A stretch of 64,000 bases of DNA from assembly GCA_963830775.1 (NCBI GenBank), contig CAWHNT010000026.1:62001-126000 (forward strand). The letters are read 5' to 3'. The translations under genes were made by a program, and so were the position numbers. Below are positions 16,764 through 25,750 of this stretch, in pieces. The notes beneath the pieces were generated by a model that was given only the letters and a program-made list of their open reading frames with translations, was not told the origin of the DNA and ran no database searches. Source of the DNA: CAWHNT01 sp963830775. Lineage in GTDB: Bacteria > Pseudomonadota > Alphaproteobacteria > Geminicoccales > Geminicoccaceae. How positions within the stretch are numbered: position 1 is the stretch's first letter; the number at the start of each line of letters is the position of its first letter.

Positions 16764-17619
16764 ATGCAGCTCTACGCCTTCACCTCCGCCTGGGAGCCGG
16801 CACCCCGACCGACGCCGGAAGGAACAACGCTACTGGCGGTGGGCGACGTACATGGCTGTTCGGCCCAGCTCGATGCGCTTCTGGGCCAGCTCCAGCCCGT
16901 GGTCGATGACGCTCGGGATCGCCAGCGCGCCTGCGAGCTGGTCATGCTCGGCGACTATGCCGATCGCGGGCCCGACAGCCTGGGCGTGCTGGAACGGCTG
17001 CCCGACCTTGCCGACCGTATGGGCATCCCGGTCCATCTGCTGCGCGGCAACCACGACCAGATTCCTGATCGACCATCTCCGCCCCATGCCGCCCGCGGGC
17101 ACGCTCGAGCTCTGGTGCGAGAACGGCGGCACCACCGTCCTGGCCGAGGCCGGCATGGCGTGGGACGAGGTCGCGTTCATGGATCCCGCCGCGGTGGCGG
17201 AGCAGCTGAGACGCCGCCTGGGCCCGGAGCTCACGGCACTCCTGCAGAAGCTGCCGGCCTACTGGCGCTGCGGGTCCTACCTGTTCGTCCATGGTGGCGT
17301 GCACCCGACCCGGCCGCTCGAGGACCACAGCCTCGATGACCTGATCTGGATGCGCGAGCCCTTCCTCGACGGTGTCGCGTGGTCCCACCCCTTCACCGTC
17401 GTCCACGGTCACACACCCCGCGGGCCCGAGGTCTTCCCGCACCGGATAGGGGTGGACAGCGGCTGCTTCTTCACGGGCGTGCTGAGCGCTGTCGAGCTGG
17501 CCGACGACCGGCTCCGCTTCCATAGCGTGACCGGTGACCCGGAGCGTCGCGAGTTCAAGTGGCTGGTCAACCCCGCGCAGCCCCGCACCTTCAGCACGCC
17601 TGTCCCCTGCACGGGATAG
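16764..17619 (+). pseudogene. PP2A-like metallophosphoesterase, one-base frameshift
   Basis: The N-terminal frame gives AVGDVHGCSAQLDALL (GDxHG metal motif), LGDYADRGPDSLGVLERL (GDxxDRG) and LRGNHDQ (GNHD), which make up the binuclear metal site of serine/threonine-phosphatase-like enzymes. An extra A at 17061 shifts the frame right after GNHDQ. Removing it gives FLIDHLRPMPPAGTLE and continues through LFVHGGVHPTRPLEDHS and VVHGHTPRGPEVFPHRIGVD to 17619. The corrected enzyme is about 284 residues and complete in its metal ligands. Substrate is unknown: a protein phosphatase or a diadenosine-tetraphosphatase-like role are both possible. Confidence 0.8.
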
Positions 17620-17705
17620 AGGCGAGGAACTTGCCTTTGGAGCCAGGGTTCTAACAGCACGTCCCGTGAGGGACGAACCGCGATCGCGCGGGCCGGGGGA
17701 AGGCG

Positions 17706-19814
17706 ATGGACAGCACCGACGATACTGCCCGTAAGGCAGTGCAGCTTGGCGACCAGAAGCTGACGCGAGGGCCGGGCGGCGAGCTCCATCAGGCGGCGGG
17801 CGGCGATGCGCCACTCCTCACGACCAATCTCGGCACGCCCATCGCGGACGATCAGAACTCGCTGCGTGCAGGATTGCGCGGTCCCACGCTGATGGAGGAC
17901 TTCCACTTCCGTGAGAAGATCTTCCACTTCGACCATGAGCGCATCCCCGAGCGGGTCGTCCATGCCCGGGGCATGGGTGCGCACGGCTATTTCGAGCTCT
18001 ACGAAGGGCTCTCCGACATCACGCGGGCGGACCTCTTCCAGCGCAAGGGGGAGAAGACCGAAGTCTTCGTGCGGTTCTCGACCGTGGCCGGCAGCAAGGG
18101 CTCACCCGACCTTGCCCGCGACGTGCGCGGCTTCGCCGTCAAGTTCTATACCAAGGAGGGCAACTGGGACCTCGTCGGCAACAACATCCCGGTCTTCTTC
18201 ATCCAGGACGCGATCAAGTTCCCCGACCTGATCCACGCCGCCAAGCCCGAGCCTGACCGCGGCTTCCCGCAGGCGCAGACGGCGCACGACAATTTCTGGG
18301 ACTTCATCTCGCTGACGCCGGAAAGCATGAACATGATCATGTGGATCATGTCGGACCGGACGATCCCGCGATCATTCCGCTTCATGGAGGGCTTCGGCGT
18401 CCACACCTTCCGCTTCGTCAGTGCCGAGGGCAAGTCGACCTTCGTCAAGTTCCACTGGAAGCCCAAGCTGGGCATGCAGTCGGTAGTCTGGAACGAGGCG
18501 CTGAAGGTCAACGGCGCCGATCCCGACTTCCATCGGCGTGACCTGTGGGACGCCATCCTGGCCGGCGACTACCCGGAGTGGGAGCTGGGCCTCCAGCTTT
18601 TCGACGAGGACTTCGCTGCCAAGTTCCCCTTCGACGTGCTGGATGCGACCAAGATCATCCCCGAGGAGGAGCTGCCGGTGCGCCGGGTCGGCCGGCTCGT
18701 GCTCGACCGGGTGGTCGACAACTTCTTCGCCGAGACCGAGCAGGTGGCCTTCTGCACGCAGAACATCGTGCCCGGCATCGACTTCACCGACGACCCGCTG
18801 CTCCAGGGGCGCAACTTTTCCTATCTCGACACCCAGCTGAAGCGTCTGGGCAGCCCCAACTTCCACGAGATCCCGGTCAACAGCGCCCGCGGCTGCCCGG
18901 TCCACAATTTCCAGCAGGACGGCCACATGCGGATGCACGTCCGCAAGGGCCGGGCCAACTACCAGCCCAATTCCTGGGGCGAGGGCCCGCGCGAATCGCC
19001 CGAGCGGGGCTTCCGCAGCTACCCGGCCGAGGTCAACGGGCCCAAGCTGCGCATCCGCTCCGAGAGCTTCGCCGATCATTACAGCCAGGCGCGGCAGTTC
19101 TACCTCAGCCAGACCGAGATCGAGCAGACCCACATCGCGGCCGCCCTCACCTTCGAGCTCAGCAAGGTCGAGACCCTGGCGATCCGCGCCCGGATGGTGT
19201 CGCACCTGCTCAACATCGACGAGGCGCTGGGCCGCAAGGTTGCCGACGGGCTCCGCCTGCGCGAGCTGCCGAAGCCCGCACCGGCCGCGATGCCGACACG
19301 ACAGGACTTGGCGAGGTCGCCTGCACTCAGCATTCTCCTCAACGGCCCCCAATCGTTTGCGGGCCGGAAGGTGGGTGCGCTGGTGACCGACGGGACCGAC
19401 GCCGCGATCCTCAAGGCGCTGCAGGCAGCGCTCCTGAAGGAAGGGGCGATGCTGAAGCTCGTGGCGCCCATGGTGGGCGGCGTGGAGGCGAGCGACGGCA
19501 GTTGGATCGAGGCCGACGAGAAGATCGACGGCGGGCCCTCCGTCATCTTCGATGCCGTTGTCCTGCTTCCCTCGGAGGCCGGTGCCGCCCTGCTGGCCAA
19601 AGAGGCCACCGCCCGGGACTTCGTCGCCGACGCCTTCGCACACCTCAAGGTCATCGGCCATGTGCCGGCGGCAGCACCGCTCCTGCAGAAGGCCGGCGTC
19701 GAGCCTGATGAGGGCCTGGTCCCGCTCGGGGCTGCTGCCGACACCGAGGCGTTCGTCGCCGCCTGCCGCAAGCTGCGGATCTGGCAGCGGGAAGCGCGCG
19801 TGAAGCAGGTCTAG
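17706..19814 (+). CDS. katE: Large-subunit monofunctional haem catalase (HPII/KatE type)
   Basis: A 702-residue catalase. The catalytic His lies in RVVHARGMGAHGYFE and the catalytic Asn in DLVGNNIPVFFIQDA. The proximal haem ligand Tyr lies in RNFSYLDTQLKRLGSPNF. The extra C-terminal flavodoxin/DJ-1-like domain (about 555-695, from GRKVGALVTDGTDAAILKAL) marks clade 2 large catalases. It dismutates hydrogen peroxide in the cytoplasm. GGGGGAAGG precedes the ATG. The cytochrome c gene of the oxidase operon begins two bases after its stop, so catalase and terminal oxidase are probably cotranscribed, a sensible pairing of oxygen reduction with peroxide removal. Confidence 0.95.
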   Translation: MDSTDDTARKAVQLGDQKLTRGPGGELHQAAGGDAPLLTTNLGTPIADDQNSLRAGLRGPTLMEDFHFREKIFHFDHERIPERVVHARGMGAHGYFELYEGLSDITRADLFQRKGEKTEVFVRFSTVAGSKGSPDLARDVRGFAVKFYTKEGNWDLVGNNIPVFFIQDAIKFPDLIHAAKPEPDRGFPQAQTAHDNFWDFISLTPESMNMIMWIMSDRTIPRSFRFMEGFGVHTFRFVSAEGKSTFVKFHWKPKLGMQSVVWNEALKVNGADPDFHRRDLWDAILAGDYPEWELGLQLFDEDFAAKFPFDVLDATKIIPEEELPVRRVGRLVLDRVVDNFFAETEQVAFCTQNIVPGIDFTDDPLLQGRNFSYLDTQLKRLGSPNFHEIPVNSARGCPVHNFQQDGHMRMHVRKGRANYQPNSWGEGPRESPERGFRSYPAEVNGPKLRIRSESFADHYSQARQFYLSQTEIEQTHIAAALTFELSKVETLAIRARMVSHLLNIDEALGRKVADGLRLRELPKPAPAAMPTRQDLARSPALSILLNGPQSFAGRKVGALVTDGTDAAILKALQAALLKEGAMLKLVAPMVGGVEASDGSWIEADEKIDGGPSVIFDAVVLLPSEAGAALLAKEATARDFVADAFAHLKVIGHVPAAAPLLQKAGVEPDEGLVPLGAAADTEAFVAACRKLRIWQREARVKQV

Positions 19815-19815
19815 C

Positions 19816-20469
19816 ATGGCGGCGCGGCGCCTGGCGGCGGTCCTCGTGGCGCTCGCAGCTCCAGCCGCGGCAGAGGAGGGCAATGTCGAGCGCGGCCGCG
19901 CCGTCGTCGTCGGCGCCTTCGAGGGCGGCACGCCGCAGGTGGCGTGCCTGTCCTGCCACGGGCTCGACGGGGCAGGCGACGGCTCGGCCGCCTTCCCGCG
20001 GATCACGGGCCAGAACGCCTGGTACCTCTACAAGCAGCTACGTGACTATGCCGCCGGCACCCGTCCCAACGAGATCATGACGCCGGTCGCCAAGGCCCTG
20101 AGCGAAGGCCAGATGCAGGACGTGGCGGCCTACTACGCGGCCCAGGGGTCACCCTACCCCGACCCGCCCGAGGCCGATCCGCTGCTCGTCCAGCGGGGTG
20201 GGGCGCTTTCCGCCGTAGGCTCGTCGGAGAAGCAGATCCAGGCCTGCGTCGCCTGCCACGGGCCTGCCGGCACCGGCCTGCCGCCGAGCGGCCCCTATCT
20301 TGCCGGGCAGTATGCGGGCTACACCGAGCTGCAGCTCCGCTTCTGGCAGGAGGACAGGCGCGACAACGATGCGCTGGATGTCATGGCCAACATCGCCAAG
20401 CGCATGACGCCCGAGGACGTGAAGGCGGTCGCCGCCTATTTCGCCCAAGTCCGCCCGCTGGAGCGGTGA
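19816..20469 (+). CDS. Dihaem cytochrome c (c4/c553-like)
   Basis: A 217-residue exported protein with a short signal peptide (cleavage expected near PAAAEEG) and two CxxCH sites, CLSCH near residue 46 and CVACH near residue 143. The two domains resemble each other (PRITGQNAWYLYKQLRDYAA and PYLAGQYAGYTELQLRFWQE), the layout of cytochrome c4. It should carry electrons in the periplasm, most simply to the caa3 oxidase encoded downstream. It starts right after the catalase stop. Confidence 0.9.
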   Translation: MAARRLAAVLVALAAPAAAEEGNVERGRAVVVGAFEGGTPQVACLSCHGLDGAGDGSAAFPRITGQNAWYLYKQLRDYAAGTRPNEIMTPVAKALSEGQMQDVAAYYAAQGSPYPDPPEADPLLVQRGGALSAVGSSEKQIQACVACHGPAGTGLPPSGPYLAGQYAGYTELQLRFWQEDRRDNDALDVMANIAKRMTPEDVKAVAAYFAQVRPLER

Positions 20470-20473
20470 GGGG

Positions 20474-20830
20474 GTGCGGGGGGTCGTCCCGCTGCTGCTG
20501 GTGGCGGCCTGTGCCGAGCCCGAGGTGCCGCGCGAGCAGCAGATTGCAGGTGCGGTGCCGGACCGTGGCCGCGAGCTTGCGGCAGCCTATGGCTGCGGCG
20601 TCTGCCATATCGTTCCGGGCGTCCCCGGGGCCCGCGGGACGGTCGGCCCCTCGCTCGAGGCGTTCGGGGAGCGCAACCTGATCGGCGGTGTTGCCCCCAA
20701 TCGTCCGGACCGGCTCGTGAGCTGGCTCGAGAATCCGCCGGCGGTGTCACCGAACACCGGCATGCCGGCCATGGGTCTCACCACCGCCGAAGCGCGCGAT
20801 GTCGCGGCCTATCTCTACACGCTGCGCTAG
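20474..20830 (+). CDS. Monohaem cytochrome c, probable lipoprotein
   Basis: A 118-residue protein, GTG start four bases after the upstream stop. The N-terminus VVPLLLVAAC resembles a lipobox, so it may be lipid-anchored. One haem site, CGVCH, lies near residue 39; a likely distal Met is in NTGMPAMGLT. The C-terminus overlaps the start of coxB by 32 bases. Such small cytochromes c with ERNLIGGVAPNRPDRLVSWL are usual in caa3 operons and probably donate electrons to subunit II. Confidence 0.85.
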   Translation: MRGVVPLLLVAACAEPEVPREQQIAGAVPDRGRELAAAYGCGVCHIVPGVPGARGTVGPSLEAFGERNLIGGVAPNRPDRLVSWLENPPAVSPNTGMPAMGLTTAEARDVAAYLYTLR

Positions 20831-21791
20831 GGCGCTCCCGCTGCTGGTGCTGGCCGGCTGCGACGGCGAGCAGTCGGCCTTGGCACCGCGCGGGGATCAT
20901 GCCGAGGCCGTCCACCAGCTCACGGTGACGATGACGGTGGGCGGCACCTTGATCCTGCTCCTGGTCTGCGCGCTCACGGCCTATGCCTTCCTGCGCGATC
21001 CCGACCGTCGCGGCTGGCTCGGCAGCCGCCAGCCGGTGGTCTGGGGCGGCATCGCCTTTCCCCTGGTGGTGCTCACGGCACTTCTGGTCTGGGAGCTGCG
21101 CGTGCTTTCCCGCCTGAACGCCCAGCCAGACGACGACACGCTGCGGATCGAGGTCACGGGCTACCAGTACTGGTGGCGCATGCGCTACCGGCTGCCGGAC
21201 GGGACCGGCTTCGAGACCGCCAACGAGATCGTGCTGCCGGCCCATGGCCGGGTCGAGCTCCTGCTGGCGACCGCGGACGTGATCCACAGCCTCTGGATCC
21301 CGAGCCTCGCCGGCAAGATGGACCTGATCCCCGGCTACACGAACCGGCTCGCCTTCGACAGCGGCGAGCCCGCCAGCTTGCGCGGCCAGTGCGCCGAGTT
21401 CTGCGGTCTCCAGCACGGGTTGATGGCCTTCGAGGTCACCGTCTTGCCGCGGCCAGAGTTCACGGCCTGGGTGCTGCGCCAGCAGCAACCTGCGATCGAG
21501 CCGCGCGTCCCTGAGCTCGTGGCAGGGCGCGAAGCCTTCATCGCCAGCGGCTGCGGCGCCTGCCATGCCGTACGCGGCACCGAGGCCAACGGCACCATCG
21601 GGCCGGAGCTCACCCATATCGGCACCCGCCGCCTGCTCGCTGCCGGCAGCTTTCCCAACAATGCCGGCACGCTAGCGGGCTGGATCGCGGACTCGCAGCA
21701 TCTGAAGCCGGGGAACGCCATGCCGTCCTTCAGCGTGCTCGACGGGCCCACGCTCCGCGCCATCGCCACCTGGCTCGCGAGCTTGAGATGA
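20799..21791 (+). CDS. Cytochrome c oxidase subunit II with fused cytochrome c domain (caa3 type)
   Basis: A 330-residue subunit. A lipobox (LLVLAGC) suggests a lipid-modified N-terminus, followed by two membrane helices (about 45-65 and 80-100). The binuclear CuA site is intact: HSLWIPSL supplies the first His and QCAEFCGLQHGLM the two Cys, Glu, His and Met. A C-terminal cytochrome c domain with CGACH (about residue 253) and a likely Met ligand in NAMPSFSV makes this the caa3 form, which takes electrons from cytochrome c through its own haem. The start overlaps the preceding gene; the end overlaps subunit I+III by four bases (ATGA). Confidence 0.93.
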   Translation: MSRPISTRCARALPLLVLAGCDGEQSALAPRGDHAEAVHQLTVTMTVGGTLILLLVCALTAYAFLRDPDRRGWLGSRQPVVWGGIAFPLVVLTALLVWELRVLSRLNAQPDDDTLRIEVTGYQYWWRMRYRLPDGTGFETANEIVLPAHGRVELLLATADVIHSLWIPSLAGKMDLIPGYTNRLAFDSGEPASLRGQCAEFCGLQHGLMAFEVTVLPRPEFTAWVLRQQQPAIEPRVPELVAGREAFIASGCGACHAVRGTEANGTIGPELTHIGTRRLLAAGSFPNNAGTLAGWIADSQHLKPGNAMPSFSVLDGPTLRAIATWLASLR

Positions 21792-24301
21792 ACTACCCGA
21801 GCCAGGTACCGCGTCCGCCCGGCGAGGAGGAGGAGCTCAGCCGGATCTGGCAGTCGCCGACCGGCTGGCGGCGCGTGACCGACGTCAACAACACCTATCT
21901 CGGCCTCTACTATATCGGCACGGCCATTCTCTTCCTGCTCCTGGCCGGCATCCTGGCGCTGGTGATGCGGGTCCAGCTCGCGGTGCCCGGGAACGACTTC
22001 GTCACCGCCGCCACCTACAACCAGATCTTCACCATGCACGGCACGGTGATGATGTTCCTCTTCGCCGTGCCGGTGATCGAGGCCGTGGCGGTCTACCTCC
22101 TGCCGCAGATGCTGGCCGCGCGGGATTTGCCGTTCCCCCGCCTCTCGGCCTACGCCTTCTGGGCCTACTTCTTCGGCGGCACGGTCTTCTTCTGCAGCAT
22201 CTTCTGGGACCTGGCTCCAGACGGCGGCTGGTTCATGTACCCGCCGCTGACGAGCTACGAGTCCTCCCCCGGGATCAACTCCGACTTCTGGCTGCTTGGC
22301 ATCGGCTTCATCGAGATCTCGGCCATCGCCGGTGCCGTCGAGCTGGTCGTCGGCATTCTGCGCACCCGAGCGCCGGGCATGTCGCTGGACAAGATGCCGG
22401 TCTATGCCTGGGCCATGCTGGTCGTGGGCGCCATGATCGTCTTCGGCTTCCCGCCGGTGATCCTGGGGACCATGCTCCTCGAGCTGGAGCGCGCCTTCCA
22501 CTGGCCCTTCTTCATCGCCGAGCGCGGCGGCGACCCGCTGCTCTGGCAGCACCTGTTCTGGCTGTTCGGCCATCCCGAGGTCTACATCATCTTTCTGCCC
22601 GCGGCCGGCATGGTCTCGATGATCGTGCCGACGATCGCCAAGCACCGGCTGATCGCCTACCGGCTCGTGGTCCTGGCCGTGGTCGGCGTCGGCATCCTCA
22701 GCTTCGGCCTGTGGGTCCACCACATGTTCGCGACCGGGCTGCCCCGGCTGTCCTTGGGCTTCTTCTCGGCCGCCAGCATGGCGGTGGCGATCCCCAGCGG
22801 CATCCAGGTCTTCGCCTGGATCGCGACGCTCGGCGCCGGCCGGCCCCGGATCACCGTGCCCGCCCTCTTCATCCTGGGCTTCCTCTTCATCTTCACCCTG
22901 GGCGGCATCACCGGCGTGATGGTGGCGGTGATCCCCTTCGACTGGCAGGCGCACGACAGCTACTTCATCGTCGCCCATCTGCACTACGTGCTGATCGGCG
23001 GGATGGTGTTCCCGCTCTTTGCCGGCTTCTACTACTGGGCGCCCACCGTCAGCGGCCGCAAGCTCTCCGACCGGATGGGCACGGTCTCGTTCTGGCTGAT
23101 GTTCGGCGGCTTCAACCTTGCCTTCTTCCCGATGCACATTGCGGGCCTGATGGGCATGCCGCGCCGGGTCTACACCTATCCCGCCGGCTTGGGCTGGGAG
23201 CTGCCCAACATGCTCTCGACCGTGGGCGCCTTCGTCTTCGCCGCCGGCGTCGTCATCGTCATCATCGATATCGCCCTGCACCTGCGCATCGCCGGCAAGG
23301 TCGACACCAATCCCTGGGATGCCGGCACGCTCGAATGGCTGCCCTACGACGACTATGCCGGGCGCAGCATCCCGCGCGTCCACAGCCGCGAGCCGATCTG
23401 GGACCGGCCCGAGATCCGCAAGGAGACCGACGAAGGCCGCTGGTACCTGCCGCGCAGCGCTACCGGCCTGCGCGAGACCATCGTCACCAGCCCGGCCGAG
23501 GCCGAGCCGCAATACGTGATGGTTCTGCCGGGCCCGGGCTGGCCGCACTTCCTGGCCGCCTTCTTCACCGCCGCCTTCTTCCTCCTCCTTACTGTCAAGT
23601 TCGTGCTGACCGCCTCCGTCTGCGGCGTGCTGGCACTTGTCTTCATCCTGGTCTGGGTCTGGCACCTGGACCAGGGGCCGATCGTCGACAGCGTCGACAT
23701 CGGCGGCGGCCAGCACCTGCCGATCTACGTCACCGGTCCCAGCTCCCACAGCTGGTGGGCCACCGTCGTCATCATGCTCGTCCTGGGCTCGATCTTCGCT
23801 TCGCTCGCCTTCACTTACTTCTTCCTGTGGATGGGTGTGGAGGCGGCCTGGCCGCCCGAGGGCATGGGTCTGCCGCAGCCGTCCTGGCCCGTTCTTGCCG
23901 CTGTCCTTCTGGCGCTGGGCAGCGCTGCCGTCGCCCTCTCGAGCCGGCTGCTGCAGCGGGGCGGCCGCCAGGCGGGCCTCGGTGCGCTCCTGCCGATGGT
24001 CCCAGGCGTGCTGCTGCTGGTCGGAGGGCTGGTGGCCGAAGGCTGGGGCCAGTGGCAGGCGGGCGTGCGGCCTGCCCAGCACGCCTACGCAGCCGCGATC
24101 TGGACCTTCATCTCGATCAACGGGGCGCAGGCTTTCACCGTCCTCGTCATGACGGGCCTGTGCCTCGCCCGCGCCCTCGCCCGCAAGCTCGATGGGGTAC
24201 GCAGGGTCACGTTCGAGAACACGATGCTCTTCTGGCACTACACCACGGCGCAGTCCGTTGCCTCCCTGGCCGTGGTCCATCTGGCGCCGAGGCTGCTGTG
24301 A
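21788..24301 (+). CDS. Cytochrome c oxidase subunit I+III fusion (caa3 type)
   Basis: An 837-residue fusion. Residues about 1-560 are subunit I: haem-a His in FTMHGTVMMF, CuB His and the proton-channel Glu in FGHPEVYIIFLP, the CuB pair in LWVHHMFATG, and the haem-a3/haem-a His pair in YFIVAHLHYVL. Residues about 575-837 are subunit III, with seven further helices including the family motif HSWWATVVIM and the C-terminal YTTAQSVASLAVVHL. The GHPEVY glutamate places it among A1-type oxidases. It reduces oxygen to water and pumps protons. No assembly factors (CtaA, CtaB, CtaG) are in the window. Confidence 0.94.
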   Translation: MNYPSQVPRPPGEEEELSRIWQSPTGWRRVTDVNNTYLGLYYIGTAILFLLLAGILALVMRVQLAVPGNDFVTAATYNQIFTMHGTVMMFLFAVPVIEAVAVYLLPQMLAARDLPFPRLSAYAFWAYFFGGTVFFCSIFWDLAPDGGWFMYPPLTSYESSPGINSDFWLLGIGFIEISAIAGAVELVVGILRTRAPGMSLDKMPVYAWAMLVVGAMIVFGFPPVILGTMLLELERAFHWPFFIAERGGDPLLWQHLFWLFGHPEVYIIFLPAAGMVSMIVPTIAKHRLIAYRLVVLAVVGVGILSFGLWVHHMFATGLPRLSLGFFSAASMAVAIPSGIQVFAWIATLGAGRPRITVPALFILGFLFIFTLGGITGVMVAVIPFDWQAHDSYFIVAHLHYVLIGGMVFPLFAGFYYWAPTVSGRKLSDRMGTVSFWLMFGGFNLAFFPMHIAGLMGMPRRVYTYPAGLGWELPNMLSTVGAFVFAAGVVIVIIDIALHLRIAGKVDTNPWDAGTLEWLPYDDYAGRSIPRVHSREPIWDRPEIRKETDEGRWYLPRSATGLRETIVTSPAEAEPQYVMVLPGPGWPHFLAAFFTAAFFLLLTVKFVLTASVCGVLALVFILVWVWHLDQGPIVDSVDIGGGQHLPIYVTGPSSHSWWATVVIMLVLGSIFASLAFTYFFLWMGVEAAWPPEGMGLPQPSWPVLAAVLLALGSAAVALSSRLLQRGGRQAGLGALLPMVPGVLLLVGGLVAEGWGQWQAGVRPAQHAYAAAIWTFISINGAQAFTVLVMTGLCLARALARKLDGVRRVTFENTMLFWHYTTAQSVASLAVVHLAPRLL

Positions 24302-24651
24302 GCAACGAGCAGGGCTTCCGCTCGCCCCTCGTCCTCGTCCGGCTGACCGCCGGCTTCGTGGTCTGGGGCCTGCACTTTCTCGTGGTCTACGTCTTCGCCG
24401 CCGTGGCCTGCGCCGGCGGGCTGGCGAGCCAGCAGCTGTTGGGGATGGGGATCATCCCGACGGTGACGCTGGCGGCGACGGTCACCGCCCTCGCCGCCAA
24501 CGCCGTGATCGCCGCCTCGAACCTGCCAGGCCATCGGCCGGACGGGCTCTCCTCCTTCGTCCGCTGGTTCACCATCGCCACCGCGCTGGGAAGCAGCGTC
24601 GCGGTGCTCCTCAACGCGGTGCCGGTCCTGCTCCTGCAAGACTGCCGCTAG
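24298..24651 (+). CDS. Small three-helix membrane protein of the caa3 operon
   Basis: A 117-residue protein started by GTG in a GTGA overlap with the oxidase I+III gene, so it is translationally coupled to it. Three hydrophobic helices lie at about residues 14-35, 45-70 and 85-110. I do not recognise a named family. Position and size suggest a small accessory subunit or assembly helper of the oxidase. It closes the operon: the next genes are convergent. Confidence 0.7.
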   Translation: MSNEQGFRSPLVLVRLTAGFVVWGLHFLVVYVFAAVACAGGLASQQLLGMGIIPTVTLAATVTALAANAVIAASNLPGHRPDGLSSFVRWFTIATALGSSVAVLLNAVPVLLLQDCR

Positions 24652-24656
24652 CGACG

Positions 24657-25601
24657 TCAGAAGACGAAGTCGCTGGGGTCGAGCGTGCCTGCGAACTTGT
24701 CGAGCTTGATCTCGAACACCGTCTTGCCGTCGCTGCCGATAATGACCGGACCGCCGGACGTGCTGTACCAGCCGATCTTGCCGGCTCCAGGCTTCTTCGT
24801 CTGCCCGACGAATTGATAGTCCTGCACGCCCGACTGATTGCGGTTGGCGTCGCCTTCCGGAACGATCTTGTCGATGCCATCGGCAAACTTGTAGACGATG
24901 TCGCGCTTGCTGCCGGCCGGCGTATCTGTGGGCTTGAAGTGGATGCGGTCGATCACAGAGCCGCAGCTGATCTTGTCGAGGCCGGCACCACCCCAGAGCT
25001 CGATCGTGAACTGTGACGAGCTATCGCCCTTGCTGCGGAGGGTGTCGTTGCCCTTGCCGCCGTTGACGGTCAGCATGTAGGGCGACGTGCTCCCGGCGAT
25101 GTTCATCTCAAGCAGGTCGTTGCCGTCGCCACCGTCGGCCTTGTCCTCGTCGACGTGATCGTTAGCGTAGATCTCGTCGTTACCCAGGCCTCCCTTGAGG
25201 TCGAAACCGAAGCCCGCGTGGGCAGACGTGATCTTGTCAGCGCCAGTCCCACCGTCGATGACGACCGTGTCGCCCGAGCACCGGATGGTGTCGTTCCCAG
25301 AACCGCCCATGACCTCGCACTCGTTCTGGCCGTTGCCGGTGAACTGGTCATCGCCGGGGCCGAGATCGGCCGACATCGCTTCCGTCTCGAGCGTCACCTT
25401 GTCCGCACCGTCGCCCATGGTCAGGTTTGCGGAGCCGTTGAGCGTGAAGCTCGGGATCAGGTCGCCGCCTCCCTGGGCCTTGATCACGACCGAGTAGGAG
25501 CTCCCGAACTTGGTCGAGAGCACGAACCGCTCGGCGGCACTGGTGCCGGTGACGGTCACGGTCTGGCCCGCGACATCGGGCACGACGAACACGTCGATCA
25601 T
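24657..25601 (-). CDS. RTX-like calcium-binding repeat protein, copy 1
   Basis: A 314-residue acidic, glycine/aspartate-rich protein starting MIDVFVVPDVAGQTVTVTG; the ATG at 25601 matches the start of its neighbour (a frame to 25616 adds five residues). Several RTX-type nonapeptides are visible: GGSGNDTIR, GGTGADKIT, GGLGNDEIY, GGDGNDLLE, GGKGNDTLR, GGAGLDKIS. There is no signal peptide. The extreme C-terminus (DPSDFVF: acidic, then hydrophobic) fits a type I secretion signal, and a type I MFP/ABC pair is encoded at 41.9-44.9 kb. No catalytic domain is seen. Unusually for RTX proteins it contains cysteines at conserved places (QNECEV, TIRCSG, KISCGS). Confidence 0.8.
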   Translation of the reverse strand: MIDVFVVPDVAGQTVTVTGTSAAERFVLSTKFGSSYSVVIKAQGGGDLIPSFTLNGSANLTMGDGADKVTLETEAMSADLGPGDDQFTGNGQNECEVMGGSGNDTIRCSGDTVVIDGGTGADKITSAHAGFGFDLKGGLGNDEIYANDHVDEDKADGGDGNDLLEMNIAGSTSPYMLTVNGGKGNDTLRSKGDSSSQFTIELWGGAGLDKISCGSVIDRIHFKPTDTPAGSKRDIVYKFADGIDKIVPEGDANRNQSGVQDYQFVGQTKKPGAGKIGWYSTSGGPVIIGSDGKTVFEIKLDKFAGTLDPSDFVF

Positions 25602-25750
25602 GGCAGCTTCCCCCAAGTTATGGATGCCAACCGCTCTTCAAGCGAGCTGGATCGGCCGTTGTACCGCCAGCTCTGTAGCGGGAGTTGGTCCGTAATGCTT
25701 TGATCTGGATCAACCTCAGCTTCAGCCTGCAGCGTCTTTTCCCAACCCGA

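Noticed and set aside
21335..24280. A 981-codon minus-strand frame opposite the oxidase genes
   Set aside because: The translation is charged low-complexity sequence typical of antisense frames; CuA and haem ligands prove the plus-strand genes.
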